Shown: positions 1 to 11,930 of the stretch, in pieces | Numbering within the stretch: position 1 is the stretch's first letter | Layout of the letters: each line of letters opens with the position of its first letter | NCBI GenBank assembly: GCA_018873245.2 | Contig: JAEMBT020000005.1 | Span: 352,001-416,000 of the forward strand | DNA length: 64,000 bases | Direction of reading: 5' to 3' | Source of the DNA: Archegozetes longisetosus | Lineage: Eukaryota; Arthropoda; Arachnida; Sarcoptiformes; Trhypochthoniidae | Program-made: the position numbers and the translations under genes | Notes under the pieces: model-generated | Database searches by the model: none | What the model was told of the DNA's origin: nothing | What the model saw: the letters and a program-made list of their open reading frames with translations, nothing else

Positions 1-653
1 TGTTGTTGCAAAAGTGCTTTAACTGTATAAACAGTCATTTTATTTCAAGATATTATGGGGGGTTTCAGATAGTTTGTAGAAAATTGAAACATTTTGAAAA
101 ACATTAGGTTTCATGCACTGATTCAAATGCTTATGATTTTAATAGTTGTTATGTACTTCAAACTTTAATTAGTCTGCAGACTAAAAATTGTATAAATTGT
201 GGAAACTGGAATCAAATTTGATTTGTCATTAGCAGAGTTGGATGTTTGGAAAGCAGAACCACAACTAGTTCTAAGTTGAGAAATAGAGCCAACACCAGTG
301 TTAACATTGAAAGTCAGTATTGAGTGAGCGCATGCTTTCTGCTTATCAAAAATGCATATAAAGACATGTGCTTTGCTTAGCATTGAGATAAGCGATTGTT
401 AGACTTGTAAACAAAACCTATATTTTAAAAGTCAATCATTATATGACTAACACTTATGCAGAATATTATGTAAATATTACACATTATAATGAAATACACG
501 CCTTATTATAGATCTTATCTATAATTGTGTCGTTTCGCTATCAATGCATTAAATACTTTTATAGCTAAATAGTATTAGATTTAATATAATATCACATCTA
601 TTTCATATCATTTTATCATTTATTTGTTGTTAATAATAAGAATAATCCATAAA
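1..653. other. AT-rich sequence upstream of the GATA gene
   Basis: No gene recognised. A 72-codon minus-strand frame at 165-383 has no family resemblance and no clear splice partner. The last part must hold the 5' UTR and promoter of the GATA gene that starts at 654, but I see no convincing TATA box. Confidence 0.5.
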
Positions 654-2759
654 ATGGCTGAAGATTGTGATGAACATCATAAGAATAAAGCAGAAGAATA
701 TGTATTACCACATAACTCAGAAGATTGTGATAATGATTGCCAGAGAAGTGACGATCAAGTGATGCGTTCAATCAAACAAAAACAAAGCGTTGAATCATTT
801 GAGTCATCGCCACAATCAGATCATTATTCGGTTGATTCAAACGATTCGTTAGTGCGTGAATGCGTTAACTGTGGCACACAAAAGACAAGTCAGTGGAGGA
901 CTAATGGTAGCGGACATTATCTTTGCAATGCTTGTGGTCTTTATAAGAAATACAACGGAGAAGACAGACCGCCCAACAATACAACCATTCAGAAGAAGAG
1001 ATTTGTTTAGTTTTTATTATTGTTTATTTATTTATTTTTATTAATAGAAACGATTAAATAGATAAGAACTTTAGTCAATATTGATTTGATATTTATCTCA
1101 AGTGATTAGTATTGAAGTTTAGATAACTTTTGGATTGAGCTTCATTTAACTAGTTCTCAATTTTGATTTTCAGTTCATTTTAATTGAATTATAAAATTTG
1201 AATTAGTTAGGGAAATATAAAAGACAGTTTTCGAGGCCTTTCTATTTATATTTGAAAATAATTATTCAACTATTTATGTGATTTTATCGTATAATTATAT
1301 CTAGTGTCCAATACCTAAACAATGTTCAAATTGTGGAACTTTAACGTCATCGATGTGGAGAAGAACTGTCAACAAACAGGTGGCCTGTAATGCATGTGGT
1401 CTTTACTATAAGCTATATGGTGTTCAGCGTCCAATCGAAATGAGAAAAGATGTCGTATACCCTCGTAATAGATATTCGAAACTTACGACAAACACAACAA
1501 CAGATCAATCAGAAAATAATGAACAATTAACTATTTTATCGAATAGTTATAAGCCACTGACTAAGAATAAGAGTAGTAAGCATAGATTTAAATCAAATTC
1601 AAGGCAAAAACTAATTAATAAAAAGTCGTACGATAAGTCGATAGCAATGACTTCGACATTAGCAGAAACTAGTGAATGCAATCACGATAATGTAAGAAAT
1701 TTATAAACAATTTGATTATTCAGAGTTAGTCATTATTTCACTCAAACTTAGGTTCCATTAAGTCAATCATCAAATTTGACATATATTCCCGAACCTATTT
1801 CTATAATCAACTCTCAGTCGTCTGTGATTGTTGATGAAACCAATAAGAAGGATCACTCAAGAGAATGTGCGAATTGCGGCTCTAATTCTACTTCACAGTG
1901 GCGTCGATTATCAGGAGCTTACTTTGGTCATTATCTTTGCAACGCTTGTGGCCTGTATCGTAAGCTTAATGGTGAAGACAGACCTCTTGATAACAGTAGT
2001 TTTTCAAATAAAAAAGTGAGTTCTTATACAGAGACTGTCAAATTTTTTTTTAATCAAAGATTTTTATGAATACTCATCCAATTGGGTTCCCTCCTAATCA
2101 TTAATGAAGATTAGGCTCACTAAAAACACTTTAAGTTGAGTGCGATTAGACTATTAGACTTGATCAGTATAACATGACTTCAACTAAACTCAAATGTGAG
2201 AGTTTTGTGATTTGTGGAATGTTTAGCTTAGAATCGGATTAGAGCAAATAATTGTCCATTATTAATGTTGAAATTTCGAATTTCTGTCCACTATCAAGGC
2301 TCTAAGTTTAAGTAGAAAACAAATAGAATTTTTGTTTATTTGAGCTTTTAAATTGAAATAAATGATAATAACTGAAACGAATTTTTGCAGAAACCACGTG
2401 ATGTCCAGTGTACTAATTGTGGTGTCACTAAATCAAGTGAATGGCGTCGAAACGCTTCTGGACAGATAGTTTGTAATGCGTGCGGGCTCTATTTCAAGCT
2501 TCACGCCCGCAATCGACCGATTCATATGAGGCGAGATTTTATAGCTCATCGAAAACGGGCGCCAACCGTTAATCCAATTTGTTTAACGCAATCATCAATT
2601 GGTGCAATAATTTCAGACGAAGAAAGTATCGAATCAAATAAATGCAATATCAATAATGATAGCAATAATAGTAGTACTAGTAATCAAACAATGTTCATAT
2701 CTTCATCTAAAAAGCGAAAGCAAAGCAATCCCAAAAAGTTAGTGATTGCTAATAATTAG
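654..2759 (+). CDS. GATA-type transcription factor with four zinc fingers
   Basis: Predicted nuclear DNA-binding transcription factor of 456 aa. Exons are 654-1004, 1305-1691, 1752-2015 and 2391-2759, all joined in phase 0. Each exon carries one GATA finger (CX2C...CNAC), starting near residues 70, 124, 285 and 341. Fingers 1 and 3 are N-finger type ([17 protein letters not shown]). Fingers 2 and 4 are C-finger type with the basic tail ([22 protein letters not shown]). ATG 654 has a good context (AAAATGG). Exons 2 and 3 contain no Met before their fingers, and exon 3 is preceded by an in-frame TAG, so they must be spliced to upstream coding sequence; the 60-bp intron 1692-1751 (GTAAGA...TTAG) does this. 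The first donor (GTTTAG at 1005) is weak. Usual animal GATA factors have one or two fingers, so this looks like duplication of a two-exon N+C finger unit. Orthology to a named GATA gene is not assigned. Confidence 0.85.
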
Positions 2760-3960
2760 ATTGTTCGAGTGAGTTATGGCTAAACTCCATAGCATTTGAA
2801 GTCGACTTGAGCGTTTCATATGGTCACTCAATCAAATGGATTTACATGTTCATTTATGTTTGAGCTGAACGGTTTGCTAGTTTCCATTTCAGATGATTAA
2901 ATATTTAATTACACTGTACATACACCTTATTTTACATTACATCAAAACGTGAAATGTCCAATTATTCACTGCATTCAATTAGTTTTCTATATATTGGATT
3001 CGATTATTCAAAGCGTTTGATCACTATTTCTGTTATTAGACTTCCTTCTCAGTCATTTCTTTTTTATATTGTATTTATAAAAAGAATTAACATAATATAT
3101 AAGTAAACACTTTTAATATAAAATTTTGTTAATTTAAAATGATGTGTTTTAAGTTTTGTATGTTTTAACATTTTGAATATTTGACATTGAATCGAGGAGT
3201 CAATTCATATTCTTTCTGAATTAACAAAAATGACAACATTTTCAAATAGCATAGCTTTCTAATTTTAATTTCAAATCAAATCAACCATTATTTTGTAGAA
3301 GAATTAATTTTATAATAAACTATACAAAAATTATGAGTCAATCGAAAATAAGATGCTGTTTTCTTTGTAGGCAAATACTAAAGTTAAGTTACTTTTAATT
3401 ATATTCTACAAAATGTTTGATTCAGAAGTGAAACATGTTCGTTTACTAAAACTGTTTTTACAAATGTATAAAACGTGTTAGTTTTCTAAAAAAATGTTAG
3501 CAATTAATTTATTCAATCAAATTACGATAGGCTAAAGCCTTAAATTGAACAAAACAACTTTCAAAACTACTAATAGAGAATGAAGTAGACCGGTTTTATT
3601 ACTTATTTGAAAATTATATATAATTTTCATAAATGGTATGTGCCTTTGATGAACTTTGGTCCCAAACTAATTCAATGATCATATTGTTTTTCCTCCAACA
3701 AGTGAACGACTGATATAAATACCTGATTTATGTGATTAAAAAATTGGAGTTGTCGGTTATTCAATTTAATCATGCATTTGTAATTGTTTTGGAATGTACT
3801 GTTTCATAAGTTTAAGTTTTAAACTTTAAAGTTTGAGCCTGTCAACTTTGATTCCAGTCATATACAGGTTGTATAATAGGACATTACTGTCGTTAAAGAT
3901 ATAATCTAAGGCTAGTTTCTCTCGTAAAGTTTAAGTGAGTTTTGATAATTTAAATTAAAA
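2760..3960. other. Intergenic, no gene seen
   Basis: 3' flank of the GATA gene followed by AT-rich spacer. An AATAAA lies near 3314, but its assignment to the GATA transcript is uncertain. No repeats or coding frames that I can support. Confidence 0.5.
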
Positions 3961-4698
3961 TTAACGTAAAGTTAATTTTAGCGCTGAGCAAGAGTATAGA
4001 TACCTGATAGTAAAATAAAACAAAACGCAATATAAAATCCACGAAAATATAGTGACCGACCATAAGGCATAAATGACTGGTTTTATGATATAATGATCAG
4101 ACATCTCTATAAAAGATGACAAGACTGTAGCGAAGATGATCAATGGCGTAGAAATGGCCATAAGCAATGTTATTATTAACTCAACAGTGAATTCTCTGTC
4201 AACGATAATACTTTTGAACCACTAAAATGTATAAATTAGGAACAATTGAATAGTTAATTGCATTTTCGCATTTGGTTCTAGTCATAGTATTTCATACTAT
4301 GTGGAAGCAAAAGTAAAAAATCGAAACTGAAATCAAAGTTTATACCAGAAATGATGAAGGAAACTGTTTGCGGCACTTATAATCAAATCCACAAATATCA
4401 CAACTACTCGTCGAGGCTATCGATGTCCACCGCTGGAGGCAATGTTGATGAACATTAGCCATACTTCCCGAACAATTACACGGGATATCAAATCTGATTC
4501 ATTACCAAAGCTTTCGTTTTGATGGCAAATGCGACAAAAAATCGATTCATTACTTATAATTGATGGAGAACGCGACAGATTTCTATATGAATCAGTATTG
4601 ATATTAATAATACTGCAGTAATTATCATTTTCCATTAACGTGATTAAACTGCTAGCATCTAATGTTCCGCTAAATTTTTCTGGATCGATGGCATTCAT
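3961..4698 (-). pseudogene. RING-CH (MARCH-like) membrane E3 ligase paralog, frameshifted
   Basis: Paralog of the gene at 6110-6956, same strand and same two-exon structure: exon 1 at 4346-4698, exon 2 at 3961-4221. The phase-0 donor falls at the equivalent codon (intron 4222-4345). The N-terminus and the first zinc pair (FCRICHQ) are in the ATG frame. After DLIS one base is missing within the G run at 4481-4484 (C run on the coding strand), so the ATG frame ends at 4417. In the shifted frame the rest of the RING-CH domain is intact: a CNC pair, VHQHC, then CDIC and the donor. Exon 2 encodes two hydrophobic membrane segments and no premature stop. It is either a very young pseudogene or an assembly or sequencing error in a homopolymer. 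If functional, it would ubiquitinate membrane proteins. Confidence 0.8.
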
Positions 4699-6109
4699 TT
4701 CTTTACAAATACAACTACAATTTGAAATGTAGTATCAACACCAACTCTGCCTCGCAATTACTCAAACTTTTAAAGTGATAAATAATAGTATAAATGAGTC
4801 AGTTCAAAATCATCAAGTTTGTTAACTTTTTTCAATTCATTCAAACTGATATTCAAACTGACTTGTCGATCGTTCAACTATCGAAGTTTAAGAAACTTTG
4901 AGCAAACATGCTCAATTATTTACTTTTGTTTACTTTTCATTTTTACTCAATACTTCTCATTTTTAAATGAATTAGACATTGAAGAATTGAGAAATGCCAA
5001 ATCATAGTTATTTGATAGTTGTTCGAGTTATCCTGATCAACCATTTAGAGTTTTTGTCTGTACATCAATTTGAAGTAAAGAGGAATTAAATGAAGATATG
5101 TGTCACCTATATTGCAATACATCCATTGATTAATGTATTGATGAACTTTACTAAGTATTTGATCAGCTTGTGTCAAGTTTTGTTCATTAATCAGGAAATG
5201 TATCTTATAGAAGGTTACAGAAGTTCAATTCTCACTTTCAGTTTAAAGTCTCAACAATTTTTGGAATCAATGACTTCTCAGCTGAGGGTTAGGAATATTA
5301 TAGATTATAACGTGCCTTTTGTACTAATCTAAAAAATCAAACTCTTATTAGTTGGAAAACCCTACCACAAACATCCATTAGTTAACAGTTGCATTCAACT
5401 ATTGATATAATAATTATTGATTATGATGAAACTTGTGCATCTTATTGTAACAACTTGAAAGCTCAACAAAACAATAAGCCATTGATAAGATGTCTGCAAT
5501 TTTGATCTTAATTTCTAGAAAAAAAATCTTATAAATTTATTGTTTTTGTAATAATAATTTTTTTATAATCAATAATTTGTTTTTGATTGTTACATATATA
5601 TGTAGACTATAAATGACATTTTTACAATTGTAAATAAACCAAAAGTATAGGAACGAATGAAATGGCTCCTAAAAATAGTTATATTAACCGTTTTCCAAAA
5701 CTAATTCCAAAGTAGTGTTGTCTTTTCTCCAAACTTGAAATGACTTATACAAAAACCTAATGAGACGCACAGATAAGAAAATTTATCGAATAGATTATGT
5801 TGGTTAGAAATATCATGTTCTTCAATTTAAGCCATTTGCTTCAAAGTATAGACAAGAAAAGAAGAAGAAAAAGAGGAAGCAACAAAGGTTTTTTGGCTAT
5901 CATCGTATGACCTAACAGATAAGCAGTGGTTTCATTGTTTAATTAGTAAATAACTTAAGTTGAAAATATTAAGTTATTACTAAGTTATTTGCCTCATCAC
6001 AACTGATTTCTCGAAATAAAATTTGTACGATGCTATGCTTGACAATAATCGATAACAGAATAAGACTGAATGACTGAGCTGGGATCGATTGGTTAGAAAT
6101 AATACTATT
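4699..6109. other. Spacer between the two RING-CH genes
   Basis: AT-rich. Short plus-strand frames at 4819-5007 and 5090-5332 are hydrophobic and match nothing I recognise. The stretch should contain the promoter of the 3961-4698 copy and the 3' UTR of the 6110-6956 copy. Confidence 0.45.
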
Positions 6110-6956
6110 CTAATTTGAAAGATAAGTGTTAATTGCATACTTATTATTTAAACAATACCTTATCGAGTATAATACCCACGATACTTTGATGGTAACAAGA
6201 AACGAAAATAAAACTGCTTTCACATAATAGTACTGGACATCAGACGCTTTATTGCCCATTAAAGTTGCCAGCAATGTGATCAAAATAATGAATAGTATAG
6301 CAATTATCATGAGCGCTAATACTATCAATTCCATTCTGTGTTGTCGGTCAAATCTGAGTAAAACTTTTGCCCACTATTAAATAAACAATCAAATTATAAT
6401 CGTACTGCAAAACACTGAAAAATCAAAAAACCTTATTAGATCAGTTAAATGATAATATTTAGGTCAATAGTCAGTAAAGTTTAATAACTTGACGAGCAAT
6501 TCTCTAAAGAATTGATTGATACTGTTTAATCAAAGCTTTTCTTAAACTTTTGGGCATTTTCTGCTCAAAACTTGACAATCAGATCAGTTAAGGAATTACC
6601 GCAAATATTGACGGATATTTTCGTTGACTTTTATAAACAAATCCACAAATATTACAGCTATTGTTTAATGAAATAGAAGCCCATTTCTGAAGACACTGGC
6701 GATGAACGTAAGCCATAGTCCCCAAACAATTACACGGAGAAATCAAATCAGAGTTTGGATCAGTTCTATTATTTTGATGGCATATGCGGCAAAATATTTC
6801 GCTAGAATTACTTGTAACCGGTGAAAATCCGTCCAGACTTTTGTTCACATCCGAGTCTTTATTGCGATTTGTATTGTCGTTGAATAAGTGAATCAATGAA
6901 ATAACACTTATTGTATCTATTGATTCGTCAGCTCTGTCAGCGATTAATGAATTCAT
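6110..6956 (-). CDS. RING-CH (MARCH-like) membrane E3 ubiquitin ligase
   Basis: Predicted 206-aa E3 ligase. Exon 1 is 6600-6956, intron 6374-6599 (GTAATT...ATAG), exon 2 is 6110-6373, joined in phase 0. The RING-CH (C4HC3) ligands are visible: C56, C59, C75, C77, H85, C88, C101 and C104, with the family signature CNCLGTMAYVHRQCLQKW. Exon 2 encodes WAKVLLRF and then two long hydrophobic stretches, the usual two-transmembrane layout of the MARCH2/MARCH3 type. Such proteins sit in endosomal or ER membranes with the RING facing the cytosol and ubiquitinate membrane proteins. The size is a little below vertebrate MARCH2/3 (about 250 aa). The start is the first Met. It lies in tandem with the frameshifted copy at 3961-4698. 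The exact subfamily is inferred. Confidence 0.85.
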
Positions 6957-8518
6957 TGTTTACTTTTATTGTGAACAAAATATCGACGTATTATTGTTTT
7001 GTCTATGAATTGTGACCACGAGATTCCGTACTCCCTAACAAATCGTATTTAATGCAGGATTAATGAAGTTAGTCAACGTTTCAGAGCTAAGTTACAAATC
7101 ACTTAACAAACTCAAAAGTTTTATTCAAAAATAAACATTTAATTATGAGGTTTTATAACATTTGAAGGAAATTCAAACCTTACTTAAATTTAGGTTTCAA
7201 TTACTTAAAGATTATCTACACAAAAATTATGACTGAATTAGTCATTGAACAGCAAATGTTACAACTATTTAAACGGGTTCACACATTTCAATTTTTCTGT
7301 TAAGTTTATTAATTGACTGCATCAAAATATGTTTGTGATGACTTGCGATTCTTCATTCCAAGTCAAACCTTTCTTCAGCTATATTTATGAGTCAATAACA
7401 CTTTGATTGCATTTAAATCTCAGTTCCAACAAAAGAAAATAATTTTAATATAATTAATTGTTACATTGAATCATAGCGCCAATCTTTAATATTTCAAGTA
7501 TTATAAATGGGATGAGTTTAATCTGCTGTCAGATTTTCATATCTTGTGCTGTCAGTCACCTTCTGAAGCAATGAACTATTGCTTCGTGCAATATTTGGTT
7601 CAATATGACTGAAGTAATAGACAATATATAGTATAAACTAAACTTTAAACCTGATCTATTACTATAGTTTCTGTATGGCTGTACTTTCTAAATCTATTGC
7701 CAAAATTAAGATTATATTTTCATCAATCTTTAGTAGGTTATCATATAATGAATTCACATTTTTCAAAATGAGTATTTGCTAAGGAGTACTTAACAAATTC
7801 ATACAAATAATTTTATTGAGTGATAATTTGTTTACAAATTAATAATCAAACTTAATGAACACAAATAATATAATACGATTATAATGCACTAATAAGGCAC
7901 ATGATGATAATTAGTTTAACTCAGTGGCGGTTTTGAACTAATAGTCAAAAAATAAGCAAAATTCAATGATTAGAATGATGGAGATCACAATATAGTTCAA
8001 AAAATAGATCGTAATTTGTTAGATCAAAATTATTCGACAATAGGTCTCAAAAACTCCAACTATTATAACATGAACTGATTGCCATGAATCGTTCCGAAAT
8101 TTGACAATTATTTATATTTAAGACCAAGTCATGAAATAAATGATTGAAGTCATTATTGAAAAATAGATTAACGAGTATTAGACCCAAATCTAAAGTTCTT
8201 AAGTTCGAACTGAATAAGAAACAAAGTTTGATTTGCTAAACTATACTCGATTGATTATGACATTCAACTTATATTGTAGTGATTTTCAAATTAAAAGAAA
8301 TTGGTACTTGCTCAAAAATGAATTTACAAATTCTCTTAATTATTCATAGGTTTGAAGAAATCATTGTTTGGCTCAACAAAGATTCAACTTTTAGTAAATT
8401 ACAACAAAATTAAGGACTGTTGATAAAATCCAGAAGAAAGGTACAATTAACTTAATTACTGAAGTAACAAATGATTCAAACATTTTGTGAACTTTTAATT
8501 TAATAAAAAATGAATGCT
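6957..8518. other. Intergenic, no gene seen
   Basis: AT-rich spacer. One isolated perfect 8-bp hairpin is present at 7565-7585 (stem GAAGCAAT, 5-nt loop). No coding frame supported. Confidence 0.5.
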
Positions 8519-9731
8519 CTAGATGATAACTCTATCTTCAGGAACCATTGACTTAATCCTATCCCTCAATTGATCGACTTTGGTCTTTAAGTGCTGAACA
8601 AAGGTTTTTTTAGTTTTGACCAGTTCTTCGTATTTTTCCACTTCATGCTCATATTTGGCATGTTCGCTATTCTTTCTTTGTCTCAACCGTCGAGCCGCTA
8701 ATCTATTTTTCTCTTTTTTATCTTTCAAATGTCTAATCAACTCTTCTCCAGTCCTTATTTTCTTTTTTCGACCTCTTTTTTTCTTTTCTTTAACATTACT
8801 CACAATTTTTGGAGGAGTTTTGTGTTCTGTAAATAAAAGCAAAATTTAAATCTTATGAAAGTAAACAATCTTTACTTAATTGTAGTTAACGGAGTATTAG
8901 ACGTGGCATCCAGTCAGTGTTCAATTCGAATAAATTCGGTCAATTTAGCTTAAACTAGGCGTTGTTTTTACACTAACAAAAGCAAAAAGTTTTCAACTAA
9001 AATTTTCAGTTCAGATATCATTAGATTAAACAGTTTCTTGTTAAAGTTGATATTGATTTTGTGCATTTTGAAGCTTAAAAGACTTAATGATTCATAATCA
9101 ATTAATTTGTAAATTAGAGTCAACGCAAAACTTGATTTGACAATCAATTAAGAAAATCAAACTCAATTGTTTTGTCGCGAAAGTGAGAAAATATTGTTCG
9201 GTTTGAAGGTTAGGCCGATTCTGAATCTCCTTTGATGCCCAATACTCCATTCACTAATTATAGTCAACAGAAATCTATAATTATGAGTAATATTTTGGGT
9301 TAATTATTAAAGATACAAACGATTACACAAACAATCTAAGATTAAACTAAATCAATTTCCAGTTGTTTGTCACAAAAACATTTTTGTAGACTTTTTCCTT
9401 ATCGGAAAAAACAAAAAGATCGAATTAACAAATACAATTTTTAAAATACGATTATGAACTAATTTAACAATAGAGTGGATTTAATAATTAACAATCATTT
9501 AGTAAACAAAGTAATAAATAATAACTGACCCGAAATTTTCAGATCTTTGTCAGAAATTGATTCTTGGCTTGACTTAATCTCTAAATTGTCCAAAAATGCA
9601 GTTGCATTTAATGCTTCCTGTGTATCTTTGTTATTAATTTCTTGTGTTGATAATGGATACAAATCATTGTTTTCTTCATTGTAATAGTTTTGCGATGAGA
9701 ATAATATTTCTTGCGATGAATTAATTTCCAT
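8519..9731 (-). CDS. bZIP transcription factor, ATF4-like
   Basis: Predicted 169-aa nuclear transcription factor. Exon 1 is 9530-9731, exon 2 is 8519-8826; the donor GTCAGT (phase 1) and acceptor TTTACAG join in frame. Exon 1 is acidic and polar (many E, D, S, Q, N), consistent with an activation domain. Exon 2 starts with a basic stretch containing KKRGRKKK (nuclear-localisation or AT-hook-like). The bZIP follows: basic region NRLAARRLRQRK with the invariant N and R, then a leucine-zipper-like amphipathic helix of EHAKYEHEVEKYEELV type, ending near the C-terminus. Alignment by eye fits the ATF4/ATF5 class best (N..AA..RYRQKK), but the zipper is not canonical at every heptad. It could instead belong to a C/EBP- or Xrp1-like group. 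The ATG at 9731 is the first Met; an upstream extension starts only with TTG. Confidence 0.75.
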
Positions 9732-10844
9732 TATTAGAGACAGAAACAAAAATCTATCGGTATTTTATTGAAAACAATAACAAAAATAAGTTGTTTTTGT
9801 ATATTTTTCAACCATATTACTCATATTTACTCACAATTAATGATAATTTAGTTAAATTTAAGTATTGGTTGAACCAATCAATCAATTATAATCGAAATTG
9901 ATTTATAAAAATCAGTTCATTTGTTATGACTCTTTTTGTTTTGTTGTTTGATGCGAAAGACCTTTAAATTTAAATGCCTTTACGAAATATCTTAACTATA
10001 GCCTCTATTTTGATGCTTTTGCGTACGATGCGCTTCGTTCGAAAAATATATTTTTGAGTTGAAATAGCACCAAATGTCTGCTTTCGTTTATAAGTGATTG
10101 ACTTGAATGTAAACAATGTAAACGATGTCTTAAGTTTCAAAAGAGAAGCGAAACAAGAGTGATGTAATGCTTGGTTGTATTGAATAAAGTTTATATTATT
10201 AAAGTTTTGCCTAATCTATTTCAAATACTAATATATTATTGTTCAATCTAAATAATGACATTCAAAATAGACTTATTTAATTGTTTTTAAACTTAAAAAT
10301 GTGTTTTGCTTGACTCTAAAATATGATTTGATTACGGATCACTGTTGTCTAGCTTTTGCCTAAGAAAACAACTTGGATCCCACTTCTTATTCTACAGGGC
10401 ATTCCTCAAGTTTATGGATAAGAAGAAAGGATTGTATTATTGTTGGCATACTCTTTACTGACGATACAAATGAAGGGCAAACGAATTGATGTTTTTTGTT
10501 TTAATGTTGTAGGAGTCAGTATTGAGAATAATGTGCCCGCAAACATTTTTTCGAGACTCAAGAAGCTTCGAGAAATACTATGCCCTAATGTGTACCCGAT
10601 ATATAGCTCATACCTCATAACTTGCTTGTACATCCTATAACAATTTTTCTGAATAGACCTGATCAGTTGACTAATTGACTTAATTTGTTCGTACCAATTA
10701 CAAGTCAAATTAAGCTGTAATCAAACATTAATCCAAATATCGGTTTTAACGTGTCAATTTATTTGAAATAACATTTAGTTTAAAATGACAGAAAATAAGA
10801 TAAAGTTTGGACAAATAAAGTCTAACATAAAGTTGGTTCGTTGT
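9732..10844. other. Intergenic with uncoded spacer
   Basis: Upstream region of the bZIP gene and 3' flank of the small secreted-protein gene. Overlapping frames on both strands at 10412-10708 give no recognisable product, and no splice model closes. Confidence 0.4.
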
Positions 10845-11159
10845 TTATTTTACATTATTTGGCGCTAAATTAGTCCTTCTGTTGCCGGACTGATATCTAT
10901 TTGCATTTGAAGAAATCCTTTGATTTAGTCTCTGTTGTCTCCTCAAATTAGCACCAACGTTAGTTCCACCAACATTATTTCCTGCATTGACTCCATTATT
11001 TAGAGGAACTAATAGAATAATAACAGGTCTTTGCCAGAAAAGTGATTCCTTATGAACTGTTAAATTAGTTTCACTTATTTGGGGTCCATTCGAAAGCGTC
11101 GAAACAATATTAAAACTTATCTTAATTATCACAATAATTGTGACTAGTTTTGAAATCAT
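10845..11159 (-). CDS. Small basic predicted secreted protein
   Basis: 104-aa protein, single exon. Start chosen at the Met at 11159 because it opens directly onto a signal-peptide-like hydrophobic stretch (MISKLVTIIVIIKISFNIV). The mature part has a second hydrophobic patch (PVIILLVPL) followed by a Gly/Asn-rich and then Arg/Gln/Asn-rich tail (LRRQQRLNQRISSNANR). No cysteines and no domain I recognise. A TATA-like box lies about 110 bp upstream at 11264-11277. It neighbours a second small secreted-type gene on the same strand (11631-11930); the two proteins are not similar. Function unknown; a cuticle, salivary or antimicrobial role would be a guess only. Confidence 0.55.
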   Translation of the reverse strand: MISKLVTIIVIIKISFNIVSTLSNGPQISETNLTVHKESLFWQRPVIILLVPLNNGVNAGNNVGGTNVGANLRRQQRLNQRISSNANRYQSGNRRTNLAPNNVK

Positions 11160-11263
11160 TCTTAGTTTCAGATTTATTCTTATCAGAACTAACTCGTACA
11201 AACTATCAACTGTGAACAAATATGTGCAGCGGAATTTCTGAAAATTTTTAAGCATTTCAAAGT

Positions 11264-11277
11264 TATATATTTATATA
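11264..11277 (-). promoter_or_regulatory. TATA-like box of the small basic secreted-protein gene
   Basis: TATATAAATATATA read on the minus strand, about 105 bp upstream of the ATG at 11159, a plausible position if the 5' UTR is about 75 nt. In such AT-rich DNA a chance match is possible. Confidence 0.3.
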
Positions 11278-11630
11278 AGTTAAATGTGTTCTTATTTACG
11301 TGTTAATAATCATATTTAATAACTTATTTTTAACTTTATTACAAACAGTTGAACAAATATGTGATAAGTTTTCATTGGTAACAAAAAGTAGATAAAAAGA
11401 TGTTAATTGCGATCAAACTCAAAGAATTTATATTAGTTTTATTCAAATAGTTGCAACAATAAATTTACATTGATTTATGCCAATCGAATACATATTTTGT
11501 AAATTATACGTCAAATACTATGACTATAGTTTACAGCTTTCTAGTGAAAATCGATCATCAAATAACAAATTTGAGCAATACTTGTGCTAACTTTTAAAAA
11601 AGACCCAAAAAATAATGACAGGATAGATGA

Positions 11631-11930
11631 TTATCTTCGCCAACCGTGTTCTAAACCATAACCGTATCCAAAATCATGGCTAAATAGATCTGAGAAATCA
11701 GTATCTTTGTAATAGTCGTGATGGTAGTCGTGATGGTCGTCGTGATGGTCGTCGTGATGTTCATGATTATGACCAACTCCTAAGAGAATAGTACTTCCGT
11801 GATGTCCATCCTTAATCAAATTTGGATTTTTTCCACCAAATAATATAATATCATCGCCACGATGACCACAAATAACAATAGTTACTAAAGACAGCATTGA
11901 CAGAAAAAGTATTAAAATATTGTTTGCCAT
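11631..11930 (-). CDS. His/Asp-rich predicted secreted protein
   Basis: 99-aa protein, single exon. The Met at 11930 (good context, AAAATGG) starts a signal peptide (MANNILILFLSMLSLVTIV, likely cleaved near ICG-H). The mature chain contains DDIILFGG and a repetitive metal-binding-type run HHDDHHDDHHDYHHDYY near residues 58-74, then an aromatic/Gly-rich tail (DFGYGYGLEHGWRR). The His-rich run is encoded by a short imperfect tandem repeat of GTCGTGATG units on the plus strand. The upstream extension of this frame starts with TTG and is not used. Such proteins can bind Zn or Cu, but no family is recognised. It sits 470 bp from another small secreted-type gene on the same strand. Confidence 0.6.
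   Translation of the reverse strand: MANNILILFLSMLSLVTIVICGHRGDDIILFGGKNPNLIKDGHHGSTILLGVGHNHEHHDDHHDDHHDYHHDYYKDTDFSDLFSHDFGYGYGLEHGWRR

Noticed and set aside
165-383. 72-codon minus-strand frame
   Set aside because: No signal peptide, domain, splice partner or family resemblance.
10412-10708. Overlapping frames on both strands
   Set aside because: All frames look partly protein-like, none gives a splice-consistent model or known domain.
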